Shown: piece after piece, positions 8,599 to 16,863 of the stretch | Layout: every line of letters starts with the position of its first letter | Position numbering within the stretch: the stretch's first letter is position 1 | Origin: Gemmatimonadaceae bacterium | GTDB lineage: Bacteria > Gemmatimonadota > Gemmatimonadetes > Gemmatimonadales > Gemmatimonadaceae | Direction of reading: 5' to 3' | DNA length: 64,000 nt | Assembly (NCBI GenBank): GCA_025929535.1 | Contig: JAICLZ010000006.1 | Span: 1 to 64,000 of the forward strand | Made by a program: the position numbers and the translations under genes | The notes under the pieces: model-generated | Seen by the model: the letters and a program-made list of their open reading frames with translations, nothing else | What the model was told of the DNA's origin: nothing | The model's database searches: none

Positions 8599-9426
8599 AT
8601 GACGAACAACACAGTGCTCGGCGGCATCGACCCCGAGATCACGGATCGGCTGCTCACGCGTCGCGATGCGATCAGCCGCGGCGCGGCGACCTCCTCGAAG
8701 GTGGCCGTGGGGCTGGCAATGGCATCAATACCCGTCGCGCTTGCCGCGCTCGCCACGGACGCCTTCGCGGCGACCGCGCTGCCTCAGGATATCGTGGATG
8801 TGCTCAACTTCGCCCTCACGCTCGAGTACCTGGAGTCGACCTTCTACGATACCGGTGTCGGCACGAGCGGGCTCATTCCCGCGAGCGACCTCGCCGTGTT
8901 CCAGCAGATCATGAAACACGAAGACGCGCACGTCGCCTTTCTGCAGGGCGTGCTCGGGTCGGCGGCGGTAGCCAAGCCGACGTTCGATTTCACGGCAGGC
9001 GGCATGTTTCCTGACGTGTTCAGCAGTTACGCGACGTTCCAGGCTGTGTCCCAGGCGTTCGAGGACACGGGCGTCCGCGCCTACAAGGGGCAGGCCGCGA
9101 ATCTCATGTCGCAGCCGGATATTCTTACGGCCGCGCTCCAGATCCACTCGGTGGAGGCGCGCCATGCGGCGGAGGTGAGGAGACTGCGCGGACTCGACGG
9201 CTGGATCATCGGGACGATGGGCAATCTTCCGGCAGCGGTGAACGCAGCCGTGTACGGTCCCGGCAACCCGCCAACCGATTTCCCGGCGGAAGACAATACT
9301 GTACAGGGCGGCGTCAACCTGGCGAGCATCACGAACTATGGCGCCGATCCGTTGAGCGCAGCGTTCGATGAGCCGCTCGACAAGGCCACCGTGCTGGCCA
9401 TCGCAGGACCGTTCATCGTGTCGTAA
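8599..9426 (+). CDS. Ferritin-like domain protein with Tat-type signal (copy 2)
   Basis: A 275-residue paralogue of the preceding gene, starting at ATG 8599 with GGAG at about 8585. It has a twin-arginine-like start (TRRDAISRGAATSSK followed by a hydrophobic run to ALATDAFA) without a lipobox Cys, so it is predicted free in the extracytoplasmic space. Ferritin-like helices are shown by LTLEYLESTFYDTG, KHEDAHVAFL and HSVEARHAAEVRRLRG. Compared with copy 1 it has a ~40-residue C-terminal extension. The pair is probably one operon; the divergent cytochrome suggests a redox setting, which is inference. Confidence 0.85.
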   Translation: MTNNTVLGGIDPEITDRLLTRRDAISRGAATSSKVAVGLAMASIPVALAALATDAFAATALPQDIVDVLNFALTLEYLESTFYDTGVGTSGLIPASDLAVFQQIMKHEDAHVAFLQGVLGSAAVAKPTFDFTAGGMFPDVFSSYATFQAVSQAFEDTGVRAYKGQAANLMSQPDILTAALQIHSVEARHAAEVRRLRGLDGWIIGTMGNLPAAVNAAVYGPGNPPTDFPAEDNTVQGGVNLASITNYGADPLSAAFDEPLDKATVLAIAGPFIVS

Positions 9427-9581
9427 CGCCCGCGGCTTTCGTGCGCGCCATCCTGCAAGGGGACGCCTCTGCTACGATGCGGGGGGCGCGTACGCGAGCC
9501 GGGCTCTCTGATAGGGGTTGGCGGGAGCCAACTTCTGGTGAATACCGACTCCTCAGGTGATATCGAACCGCAGCGAGCCTC

Positions 9582-10349
9582 TCATCCCTCGTACAGAGTC
9601 GAGATGTCCGTTGCGGCGAGGTCGATCAGAAAGGAGCCGATGCGCGCGGCTACCGCCTCGAGGAATCGTGCTCCCTTTTCCGGTGACGATGCGGCTGGGT
9701 TGCCGACGCCAGTATCCGCCGAGACACGCGACCAGGGGCGCGGGGCCCACACCCACCCTTCGCGCAGCGCAGCAATCGATGGGCGCTTCTGCTTTCCGCT
9801 GCCGGCTTCGGCCACCGGCCGCACGAGGTCCGGCGCGATGTGCTGCATGACACTGGTCTCGAGCTCGCCCGCGTGATCACCGGGCTCGTCAAAATAGGGC
9901 TTGGGATCCACGCAGGAATACCAATTGAGCGTGCAGAGAAAGACGCGCGTACTCGGCTGCAGCTCGCGGATCATCTGGCGAAAGTCGTTTCCGCCGTGGC
10001 CATTGAGAATGACGAGCTTGGAAATTCCTTGCCCTGCCAGCGCGCTCACGAGATCACGCAGCAGCGCCGCCTGTGTGCTCGGATTCATGTTCAGGCACAG
10101 CTTGATGTCGAGTTGTCCCGTGTTCACACCGAAAGGAACCGTCGGAAGCACCACGACGCGCGCACCGCTCTCCCATGCGATCTTCGCCGAGGCCGCGGCG
10201 ACGGCATCGCACTCGAGGACGTCGGTCGCATAGGGCAGATGATAGTTGTGCGCCTCGGTAGCACCCCAGGGCAGCACCGCAACGCGATAGCCGGTCGCGG
10301 CGACGGTCTTCCAGTTGGTCTCTGCGAGGATGTACGGGCGTGAAGTCAT
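9582..10349 (-). CDS. Creatininase-family amidohydrolase
   Basis: A 255-residue cytoplasmic protein from ATG 10349. The metal-binding pattern of the creatininase/MftE/FAPy deformylase family is intact: WGATEAHNYHLPYATD supplies Glu, His and Asp, LNGHGGND supplies His and DHAGELETS supplies Glu. Family members open cyclic amides or deformylate, or act in mycofactocin maturation; no mycofactocin genes are nearby. The minus-strand gene stops 155 bases from the ferritin-like gene, and nothing notable lies in that gap. The fold call is strong, the substrate unknown. Confidence 0.88.
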   Translation of the reverse strand: MTSRPYILAETNWKTVAATGYRVAVLPWGATEAHNYHLPYATDVLECDAVAAASAKIAWESGARVVVLPTVPFGVNTGQLDIKLCLNMNPSTQAALLRDLVSALAGQGISKLVILNGHGGNDFRQMIRELQPSTRVFLCTLNWYSCVDPKPYFDEPGDHAGELETSVMQHIAPDLVRPVAEAGSGKQKRPSIAALREGWVWAPRPWSRVSADTGVGNPAASSPEKGARFLEAVAARIGSFLIDLAATDISTLYEG

Positions 10350-10433
10350 GCCTGCCAAGCTAACCCCGTGAGTGAACCTCGAGCCCACCTCGGAGCGAGA
10401 GCAGGTGGCGGAGCATCGGCGAGATCGGGCATG

Positions 10434-11861
10434 TCACCAGAGCAGGTATTCTTCGATCACTCCGTTCGGCCGGCGGTACGCGAGCGTGGTCACCACGCGT
10501 GCCCCAGCCGTGAGTCGCACGACGGCAACCTGCATTCCGCCGCGCTCCGAGACGCCGAGCAGCTCTGCATTGGTGATGTCGCCCAGCGGTGCGAGCGTTC
10601 GTGATGCGGCCGCGAGACGCGCCGGGGTGAGAAACGCGTTGTAGTCCGCGCTGAGCGTTTTCCTGTCGACGGTTCCGCGCTGCAGCGCACCGAAGAACGC
10701 GGCCGAGAACGCCAGCGGCGCGAGCCCGGCCGGAGTAGGGGGCTTCATCGCGTTCTGCCGCCGCCGCTCGGGGGCAGGCGGGGTGTTGTGATGCGGAGGT
10801 GAGACGAGACGCACGAGCGGCTCCGCGCCGACGTTCTGATCGGTGTTCGAGAGAATCGCGACGGCGGCCGTGTCGTCGGGGACGAACACGTTCATCGCCG
10901 AGAACCCGGACGTCGCGCCTCCGTGCGCATAGATCGTGCGACCCTCGCTCTGCGAGACGGAGAGCCCGGCGGCATACCCGGTGGGAATGCCATCACGAAG
11001 CACTCGTTCGCCGAACAGAATCTTCCGTGACTCGGGTTTGAGAAATCCCGGGCGCATGAGCGCGAGATCCCAACGCGCGAGATCCGACGCGGTGGACCAG
11101 ATGGCGCCGGCGGCGCCGGTCCAACCCGCGCCCTCGAGTTGCGCGAGCTGCATGTCGCCGAGCGCCCATGAGACGTATCCGTCCGCACGTCGCCCGGTCG
11201 GTTGAACCTGTGCGAATACGGTCTGCTTCAGCCCGAGAGGGCGAAAGATCCGCTCCTCGAGGAGCGTGCCGAGCGGCTTACCTGCCGCCCGCTCCAGCAC
11301 GCGACCGAGGATCGCGTACCCGGTGTTGCTGTACGACCAGCGCGTGCCCGGATCGAAATCCAGCGGCATGGTGGCGTATTCGTTCAGGATGTGCTCGGCG
11401 GTCGTCGGCCGTGCCATCTCGCGATCGACGTAGTCGAGCGGATAGTAGTCGCGATAGCCGGAGACATGATTCATGAGGTCGAGCAGCGTGATCTCGCGCG
11501 AGCGCGTGAGCTTGGGATACCACTTGGAGAGGGTGTCGTGGACGTCGAGGCGGCCATCCTCCTGAAGGAGGAGGGCGAGTGCCGCGACGAATTGCTTGGT
11601 GACGGAGCCGATGGCGAAGCGCGTCCCCGTGTCGACGGACACGCGCGGCTGAAGCGACGCGAGTCCGTAGCTCTTCACGAGCTCCATTCGCCCGCCGCGC
11701 ATCAGCACGACCGAGAGTCCGACGAGATGCTGCTTCTGCATCGCCGCGTTCACGACACTGTCGACGATGCGCTCGTCGATGGGCGCGCGCTGCGCGTTCG
11801 CGCCGGAGACGGACGCGAGCAGTGCCACGACGATGAGCGAGGTGAGTCGAATTGCGCTCAT
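10434..11861 (-). CDS. Secreted CubicO/class C beta-lactamase-type serine hydrolase
   Basis: A 475-residue protein with a signal peptide (LTSLIVVALLASVSGANAQ). The penicillin-binding fold motifs are present: SVTK within IGSVTKQF (nucleophile and Lys), YSN in WSYSNTGY and HGG in YAHGGATSG, followed by a separate C-terminal domain after a proline-rich linker. Such proteins include D-aminopeptidases, esterases and muropeptide hydrolases; which applies here is not shown. Its ATG lies 7 bases after the CPBP stop, so it is the second gene of that operon and should share the operator at 12760-12782. Confidence 0.88.
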   Translation of the reverse strand: MSAIRLTSLIVVALLASVSGANAQRAPIDERIVDSVVNAAMQKQHLVGLSVVLMRGGRMELVKSYGLASLQPRVSVDTGTRFAIGSVTKQFVAALALLLQEDGRLDVHDTLSKWYPKLTRSREITLLDLMNHVSGYRDYYPLDYVDREMARPTTAEHILNEYATMPLDFDPGTRWSYSNTGYAILGRVLERAAGKPLGTLLEERIFRPLGLKQTVFAQVQPTGRRADGYVSWALGDMQLAQLEGAGWTGAAGAIWSTASDLARWDLALMRPGFLKPESRKILFGERVLRDGIPTGYAAGLSVSQSEGRTIYAHGGATSGFSAMNVFVPDDTAAVAILSNTDQNVGAEPLVRLVSPPHHNTPPAPERRRQNAMKPPTPAGLAPLAFSAAFFGALQRGTVDRKTLSADYNAFLTPARLAAASRTLAPLGDITNAELLGVSERGGMQVAVVRLTAGARVVTTLAYRRPNGVIEEYLLW

Positions 11862-11868
11862 GTCGCGC

Positions 11869-12735
11869 TCATGTCGCGGGGGTCGCAGCGCGAGTGCGGT
11901 CACCGGTCACCGACGGCGACTCGTCCTGCGCGTTCGCGCCGACCTGGGCACGTCGCTGCCAGAAGAGAAAGCCGGCGACCGCCGCAGCCACGGCGAGCAC
12001 CGCGCCGAACTCGCTCAGCAGGTACTTGGTGACTCCGGTGTCGACCGTCACTCTGTCGAAGAACCCCTGGATGAAGAGATTATGGCTTGCGTGGAGCAGG
12101 GCGGCGGGCCAGAGGCTCCCCGAGCGCAGGCGCAGCCACGCCATGGGGAAGCTGATGCCGACGACCATCACCGCGAAGCAGGCAATGGAGTACAGCGTCG
12201 GGGTGCCGCCATTGTAGTCCGCAAAGACGATGAGCGGGACGTGCCACGAGGACCAGATGATTCCGCTGATCAACGCCGTTCGCGTGAACGTCAGCCGTTC
12301 CGCGAGCTTGGGCACGAGAAAGCCCCGCCAGCCGAGCTCCTCGCCGAGCGCGGACGCGAGACTCATCGCGAGTCCGAGCGTGATGAACGTCCACGGATTG
12401 GTGCGGAATCGGGAAAGATCCACGCGACCAAAATCGAAGATCCAGACGGCTCCGTATGCAGCCGCGGCGTACGCGATGGGGAGCAGGTATCCCGTGAGCT
12501 CGTAGCGGGTGGACCCCCAGGACCATCCTTCGCCGCGGACGTTCCGCTGGAAGACGAGCCGCGTGATGAGGGCCGAGACTCCGGGGCACCACATCAGCAT
12601 GAACACATAAAGGCCGCCGCCCGCGCTCAGGGTCTTGGCGTGAGCGAAGAAAACGTAGAAGATGGAGCTGAGCCCGAACGTCAGAATGAGAAACGTGGTC
12701 AGCTCGGCTTTCAGGCGATTCGCTGGGCGCTCCAT
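11869..12735 (-). CDS. CPBP-family intramembrane metalloprotease (Abi/CAAX protease-like)
   Basis: A 288-residue polytopic membrane protein with at least six hydrophobic spans. The signature residues of the CPBP/Abi family are all present: EELGWRGFL (Glu-Glu...Arg), HVPLIVF and HASHN. Relatives cleave prenylated proteins, bacteriocins or signalling proteins inside the membrane. The gene starts at ATG 12735, 25 bases from the tandem GGTATACC operator (12760-12782), and is followed 7 bases later by the serine hydrolase. The shared control with peptidase genes suggests a role in envelope peptide processing (inference). Confidence 0.88.
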   Translation of the reverse strand: MERPANRLKAELTTFLILTFGLSSIFYVFFAHAKTLSAGGGLYVFMLMWCPGVSALITRLVFQRNVRGEGWSWGSTRYELTGYLLPIAYAAAAYGAVWIFDFGRVDLSRFRTNPWTFITLGLAMSLASALGEELGWRGFLVPKLAERLTFTRTALISGIIWSSWHVPLIVFADYNGGTPTLYSIACFAVMVVGISFPMAWLRLRSGSLWPAALLHASHNLFIQGFFDRVTVDTGVTKYLLSEFGAVLAVAAAVAGFLFWQRRAQVGANAQDESPSVTGDRTRAATPAT

Positions 12736-12759
12736 GGGCCTCCTCGTTCGTGAGCATCG

Positions 12760-12782
12760 TGGTATGCTGAGATGGTATACCA
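12760..12782. promoter_or_regulatory. Tandem GntR-type operator, site 1
   Basis: TGGTATGCTG at 12760-12769 is followed 13 bases later by the perfect palindrome TGGTATACCA at 12773-12782. It lies 25 bases before the CPBP start and about 74 bases before the MOSC remnant, so it can serve both directions. The left box can also be read on the plus strand as an extended -10 (TGG plus TATGCT), which would put the palindrome on the transcription start. Confidence 0.7.
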
Positions 12783-12855
12783 TGTGACCGCTCCCCCACA
12801 AGAGCGACGTGCCTCCGGCTCGGACGGAAGCCGCGCACCGAGGTGTGATCCAGTC

Positions 12856-13376
12856 ATGCAGAGCGCAGAGCCGGAGCCGGCGCCCCGGGTGGTGTCGGTC
12901 AACGTGGGCCCGATCCGCGAAGTCGCCTGGCGCGGCACCATCGTGCGCACGGGGATCTGGAAGGAACCGGTCGGCGCTCGCGCCGTTGCGCTGCGAGGGG
13001 TCAATCTCGAGGGAGACGATCAGGCCGATCGCCGCGTGCACGGCGGGGTCGACAAGGCCGTGTACGCGTACAGCGTGGAAGACTATCGATACTGGGCGGA
13101 GGAGGAGGGCGTGCTCACGCAGCACGGCCTGTTCGGAGAGAACCTGACCACGCTCGGGATGGAGCTGCGCAGCGCCGTCGTGGGAGAGCGTACCTCCGCA
13201 TCATCGAGGAGGGCGAGCTACGCACCGGTGATGCCATCCAGGTCGTGGACCGGCCGGAGCACGGCGTCACCCTTCGCGACATGGTCGACGCGGTGCGCGA
13301 TCCGGACCGAGCCGCGGCGCTCCTGCGCGCGCCGCGGCTCCCCCGAGCTCTGGCGCCGCCTGGCGCTGGACGCTGA
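12856..13376 (+). pseudogene. MOSC-domain protein, broken by an internal frame-changing deletion
   Basis: From ATG 12856 the frame reads a normal YiiM-like MOSC start (SVNVGPIREVAWRG, RRVHGGVDKAVYAYSVEDY, HGLFGENLTTLGMELRSAVVGER). At about 13181-13192 the homology jumps: the shifted frame reads AYLRIIEEGELRTGDAIQVV and RPEHGVTLRDMVDAVRDP, the C-terminal end of the same family, stopping at 13376. The roughly 40 residues normally between these blocks, including the conserved MOSC cysteine, are missing and the frame changes at the join. The original frame runs on as Ser/Arg-rich nonsense to 13383. MOSC enzymes handle molybdenum-cofactor sulfur or detoxify N-hydroxylated bases; this copy should be inactive. 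Confidence 0.8.
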
Positions 13377-13383
13377 CGGGTGA

Positions 13384-14901
13384 TCAGTGATCCACCGGAG
13401 CTTTGCGCTGCAGCACCATGTGGTCACCCAGCAAATCCATCGTGAGCGTCTCGACGGTGTTCTCCGGCCCGACCACAAACGTGACGAACGTCGGCTCCAG
13501 GGTGGGCGCGGCCCACTCCGCCCGGAACACGTCGTGATGCCAGTGCGTGAGCTGGGCCGCGAGCTCGCCGCGCTGCATCGCGAGATGTCCGTTCTGCGCC
13601 GTGACGGCGAGGTCACCGTACGCGCTGTCCCCGTACGTCCCGGCATACGCCGCGAGCGGTAGTGACGGAGTCGTATGCAGCTCGCGCTTCGCGGACGCCG
13701 CGCGTTGCATCGAGTCTTCACGTGCCTGACCCCGCATCATCTCGTGATGCATCTCCTCGCTCCAGTCGCGCACGGGCGTAACTCCGAGCTGCCGGTCCGC
13801 GATCCATTGTGCGATCGGCGCCGTGACGTTGGCGCTTTGCGAATTCGTGAGGATGACGATGCCGAGGTGCTGCTCCGGGAGCAGCGCCATCATCGAGAGC
13901 ATCCCGTCGATGCCTCCGGTGTGCTGCCAATACGGATGCCGGCGATAGTCTCCCACCGCCCAGCCGAAGCCGTAGGCGATCGAGAGCGAGAGCTGCTCCT
14001 TCGCATCCGGATTCCATCCTCCGCCGATGATCGTCTGCGGCAGGTGGTCCTCACGAAAGGGCTCCTTGCCCACCAGACGCTTGCCATCGTACACGCCATC
14101 GGCCAACTGAAAGCGGAGCCAGTGCGTCATGTCCGCCACGTTCGAGTTGATCGCGCCGGCAGGCGCCACGTTGTCCACGTTCCGGTACGGGAGCGTGAAG
14201 AGCGTGTCGTGGCCGAGCATGTGAGGGGTGGCGACGTTCGCCTGGCCAGCGAGCGCGCGCACGCTGGTATTGCTCCCGGTCATGCCGAGCGGCACGAAGA
14301 TCCGGTCGTGAATGAGCGAATCCCAACTCGTGCCTGCCGCGGCTGCCGCGGCCTGGCCGGCCGCGATGTACATGAGATTCGAATAGCCGAAGTGCGCACG
14401 AAAGCTGAAGCTCGGCGCCAGAAAACGGACGTGCCGCAGGACTTCGTCGCGCGACAGGCTCGTGCCATACCAGAGCGCTTCCTGGCGTCCGAGTCCGATC
14501 CGGTGCGCGAGGACGTCGCGGATGGTCGCTTCCCGCGTCACCCACGGATCGTAGAGCTGAAACCACGGCAGATATCGCGTGACGGGCGCATCGTAGTCCA
14601 TCTTCCCTTCGGTCACGAGCATCGCGATCGCGGCGGCAGTGAAAGACTTGGTATTCGAGCCGATCGCGAACAGCGTGCGATCGTCGACGGGCGCGGCGCT
14701 TTTGATCGAGCGAACCCCGTACCCTTTCGTATAGATCACCGAGTCGTTCCGGACGATCCCGATCGCCACGCCCGGGACTTTCCACGCTTTCATCGTGCGC
14801 GTCACGTACGCATCGAGGCCCGGGTAGGGCTCGGCCCGTTGCGATTGAAGCGGCGACGAGATGAACGTGAGGCAGATCGCGGCAAGGAAGCACGCGCGCA
14901 T
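13384..14901 (-). CDS. Secreted CubicO-type serine hydrolase with C-terminal domain
   Basis: A 505-residue protein from ATG 14901, which begins directly with a signal peptide (ACFLAAICLTFISSPLQSQ); ATG 14940 would add 13 residues. Neither start has an obvious ribosome-binding site. Catalytic motifs are SNTK in IGSNTKSF, YSN in FGYSNLMY and HTG in WQHTGGIDG. A ~110-residue C-terminal DUF3471-like region (LAAYAGTYGDSAYGDLAVTAQNGHL) follows. The fold is that of D-aminopeptidases and class C beta-lactamases. The tandem operator at 15112-15134 lies in the divergent gap shared with malate synthase. Confidence 0.87.
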   Translation of the reverse strand: MRACFLAAICLTFISSPLQSQRAEPYPGLDAYVTRTMKAWKVPGVAIGIVRNDSVIYTKGYGVRSIKSAAPVDDRTLFAIGSNTKSFTAAAIAMLVTEGKMDYDAPVTRYLPWFQLYDPWVTREATIRDVLAHRIGLGRQEALWYGTSLSRDEVLRHVRFLAPSFSFRAHFGYSNLMYIAAGQAAAAAAGTSWDSLIHDRIFVPLGMTGSNTSVRALAGQANVATPHMLGHDTLFTLPYRNVDNVAPAGAINSNVADMTHWLRFQLADGVYDGKRLVGKEPFREDHLPQTIIGGGWNPDAKEQLSLSIAYGFGWAVGDYRRHPYWQHTGGIDGMLSMMALLPEQHLGIVILTNSQSANVTAPIAQWIADRQLGVTPVRDWSEEMHHEMMRGQAREDSMQRAASAKRELHTTPSLPLAAYAGTYGDSAYGDLAVTAQNGHLAMQRGELAAQLTHWHHDVFRAEWAAPTLEPTFVTFVVGPENTVETLTMDLLGDHMVLQRKAPVDH

Positions 14902-14940
14902 CGTGAAGGAGCAGGAAACGCCGCGAAGTGGAGAGCTCAT

Positions 14941-15247
14941 GGTGGTGGAGAGTCGACAGAGGGAGACGATGCGTGCGCGGGAGCGCGAAGCCGATGGTTG
15001 CGTGGTGACGTGCGGTTGCCACTGGCGGCGTCCGAGCCCCGCCGCGTAGTATCGATATCCAGGCCCGGCCGGCAGCCCGACGTGCGGCTGGGCCCGGGCG
15101 CGATCCTTGCGTGGTATCCTGTTTTGGTATACCAAAGGGCTCACCAGGCGCGAAGATAGGTGGTGTTCCACGGATCGGCAATCCACGAGCGGCCACGGAC
15201 CGCTCGCCACAGCGACGCACGTACGCCCGCACGAGGATCCGCTCTTC
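14941..15247. other. Divergent intergenic region with operator
   Basis: About 307 bases between the serine hydrolase (minus) and malate synthase (plus). Apart from the operator at 15112-15136 I see only G/C-rich sequence without a convincing coding frame or RNA structure. The operator is 110 bases from the malate synthase ATG. Confidence 0.4.
15112..15136. promoter_or_regulatory. Tandem GntR-type operator, site 2
   Basis: TGGTATCCTG at 15112-15121 is followed 13 bases later by a perfect palindrome, here extended to 14 bases (TTTGGTATACCAAA, 15123-15136). It is the most symmetrical copy in the window. It lies between the divergent serine hydrolase and malate synthase genes. Read on the plus strand the left box resembles an extended -10 (TGG plus TATCCT) pointing at malate synthase. 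Confidence 0.72.
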
Positions 15248-16858
15248 ATGAATGCAGCACGTTCGCCACACGACGCGCCCGCCGATTCCTTCGACGAAAT
15301 CCTCACCCGCGGCGCGCTCGATTTCGTAGCCCGTCTCGCCCGGGGCTTCGCCCCTCGCATTCGCAGCCTGCTCGCCGAGCGCGAGGTGCGATATCGCGCC
15401 TGGCGCTCGGGCGAGCCACTCCGCTTTCGCGACGACACCACCGCCATTCGCGACGGCGACTGGCGCATCCTCCCGATTCCCACGGACCTCACGCGCCGCA
15501 TCGTCGAGATCACGGGGCCCGTCGATCGCAAGATGATCATCAATGCACTCAATTCGGGCGCCGATGTGTTCATGGCGGATTTCGAGGACGCGACCGCCCC
15601 CACGTGGCGGAACGTCGTACAGGGCCAGCGCAACCTTCGGGACGCCGTCCGCCGCGCCATCGCGTACGCCGATCCCGCCACCGGCAAGCGCTACGCGCTC
15701 GGCGACGTTCTCGCGACACTGCTCGTCCGTCCGCGCGGGCTGCACCTTCCCGAGACGCACGTCACGGTGGATGGCGCGATCATTCCGGGATGCCTGTTCG
15801 ATGCCGGGATGTATCTCTACCACAACGCGCAGGCGCTGATCGAGAGGGGCACGGGCCCGTACTTCTATCTGCCCAAGCTCGAATCCGCCGAAGAGGCCGC
15901 GCTCTGGAACGATGTCTTCGTTGCCGCCGAGGACGCGCTCGAGATCGCGCGTGGCACGATCAAGGCGACGGTGCTCATCGAGACGCTGCCGGCCGTCTTT
16001 CAGATGCACGAGATCCTGCACGCGCTGCGCGAGCACGCGGTGGGGCTCAACTGCGGGCGATGGGACTACATCTTCAGCTTCATCAAGACGCGCAGCGAGG
16101 ATCCCGCGGCGGTCCTGCCCGATCGCTCGCAGGTGACCATGATGCAGCCGTGCATGCGCGCGTACACGCAGCTGCTGATTCGCACGTGCCATCGCCGCGG
16201 AGCATTCGCCATGGGCGGGATGGCCGCGCAGATCCCCGTGAAGAACGATCCGGCCGCGAACGCGGCTGCCGAAGAGAAGGTGCGGGCCGACAAGACACGC
16301 GAGGTGCTCGACGGCCACGACGGAACGTGGGTGGCGCATCCGGCGCTCGTGCCGGTTGCACGCGACGCGTTCCGCGCGCACATGACCGGTGACAACCAGC
16401 TCGGCCGCTCGCGCGACGATGTGAATGTCGGCGCGGAGGAGCTGCTGCAAACACCGGGCGGCACCGTGACGGAGGAAGGGCTCCGTCTCAACATCCGCGT
16501 GGCGATCCAGTATCTCGAGGCGTGGCTGCGTGGCAGCGGCGCGGTGCCGCTCTACGGGATGATGGAGGACGCGGCCACCGCCGAGATCTCACGCGCACAG
16601 GTGTGGCAGTGGATCCATCATCGGGTGAAGCTCGCCGACTCGACGGTGATCACCCGCGATCTCGTGGTGGCGCTCGTCGAAAGCGAGATGACGCGGATCG
16701 CGTCCGAAGTTGGCGCCGCCCGTGTGCGCGAGGGACGGTTCGCGGATGCGCGGGCGCTCTTTCTTCGCACCGCGACCGCTCCCACGATCGAGGAATTTCT
16801 GACACTGCCTGCGTACCCGATGCTCGAGCACGAGGCGCAGACCGTTGCGGTGGCGTAG
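15248..16858 (+). CDS. aceB: Malate synthase A
   Basis: A 536-residue cytoplasmic enzyme condensing glyoxylate and acetyl-CoA to malate. Length and sequence fit the A-type: VRPRGLHLPE carries the glyoxylate-binding Arg, the family signature reads EHAVGLNCGRWDYIF, and MMEDAATAEISR carries the catalytic Asp region. ATG 15248 precedes NAARSPHDAP. No isocitrate lyase gene is in the window. Its placement behind a GGTATACC operator is unusual: it would tie acetyl-CoA/glyoxylate use to the peptide salvage genes. It is convergent with the CubicO gene, with stops only 5 bases apart. Confidence 0.95.
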   Translation: MNAARSPHDAPADSFDEILTRGALDFVARLARGFAPRIRSLLAEREVRYRAWRSGEPLRFRDDTTAIRDGDWRILPIPTDLTRRIVEITGPVDRKMIINALNSGADVFMADFEDATAPTWRNVVQGQRNLRDAVRRAIAYADPATGKRYALGDVLATLLVRPRGLHLPETHVTVDGAIIPGCLFDAGMYLYHNAQALIERGTGPYFYLPKLESAEEAALWNDVFVAAEDALEIARGTIKATVLIETLPAVFQMHEILHALREHAVGLNCGRWDYIFSFIKTRSEDPAAVLPDRSQVTMMQPCMRAYTQLLIRTCHRRGAFAMGGMAAQIPVKNDPAANAAAEEKVRADKTREVLDGHDGTWVAHPALVPVARDAFRAHMTGDNQLGRSRDDVNVGAEELLQTPGGTVTEEGLRLNIRVAIQYLEAWLRGSGAVPLYGMMEDAATAEISRAQVWQWIHHRVKLADSTVITRDLVVALVESEMTRIASEVGAARVREGRFADARALFLRTATAPTIEEFLTLPAYPMLEHEAQTVAVA

Positions 16859-16863
16859 AGCTG

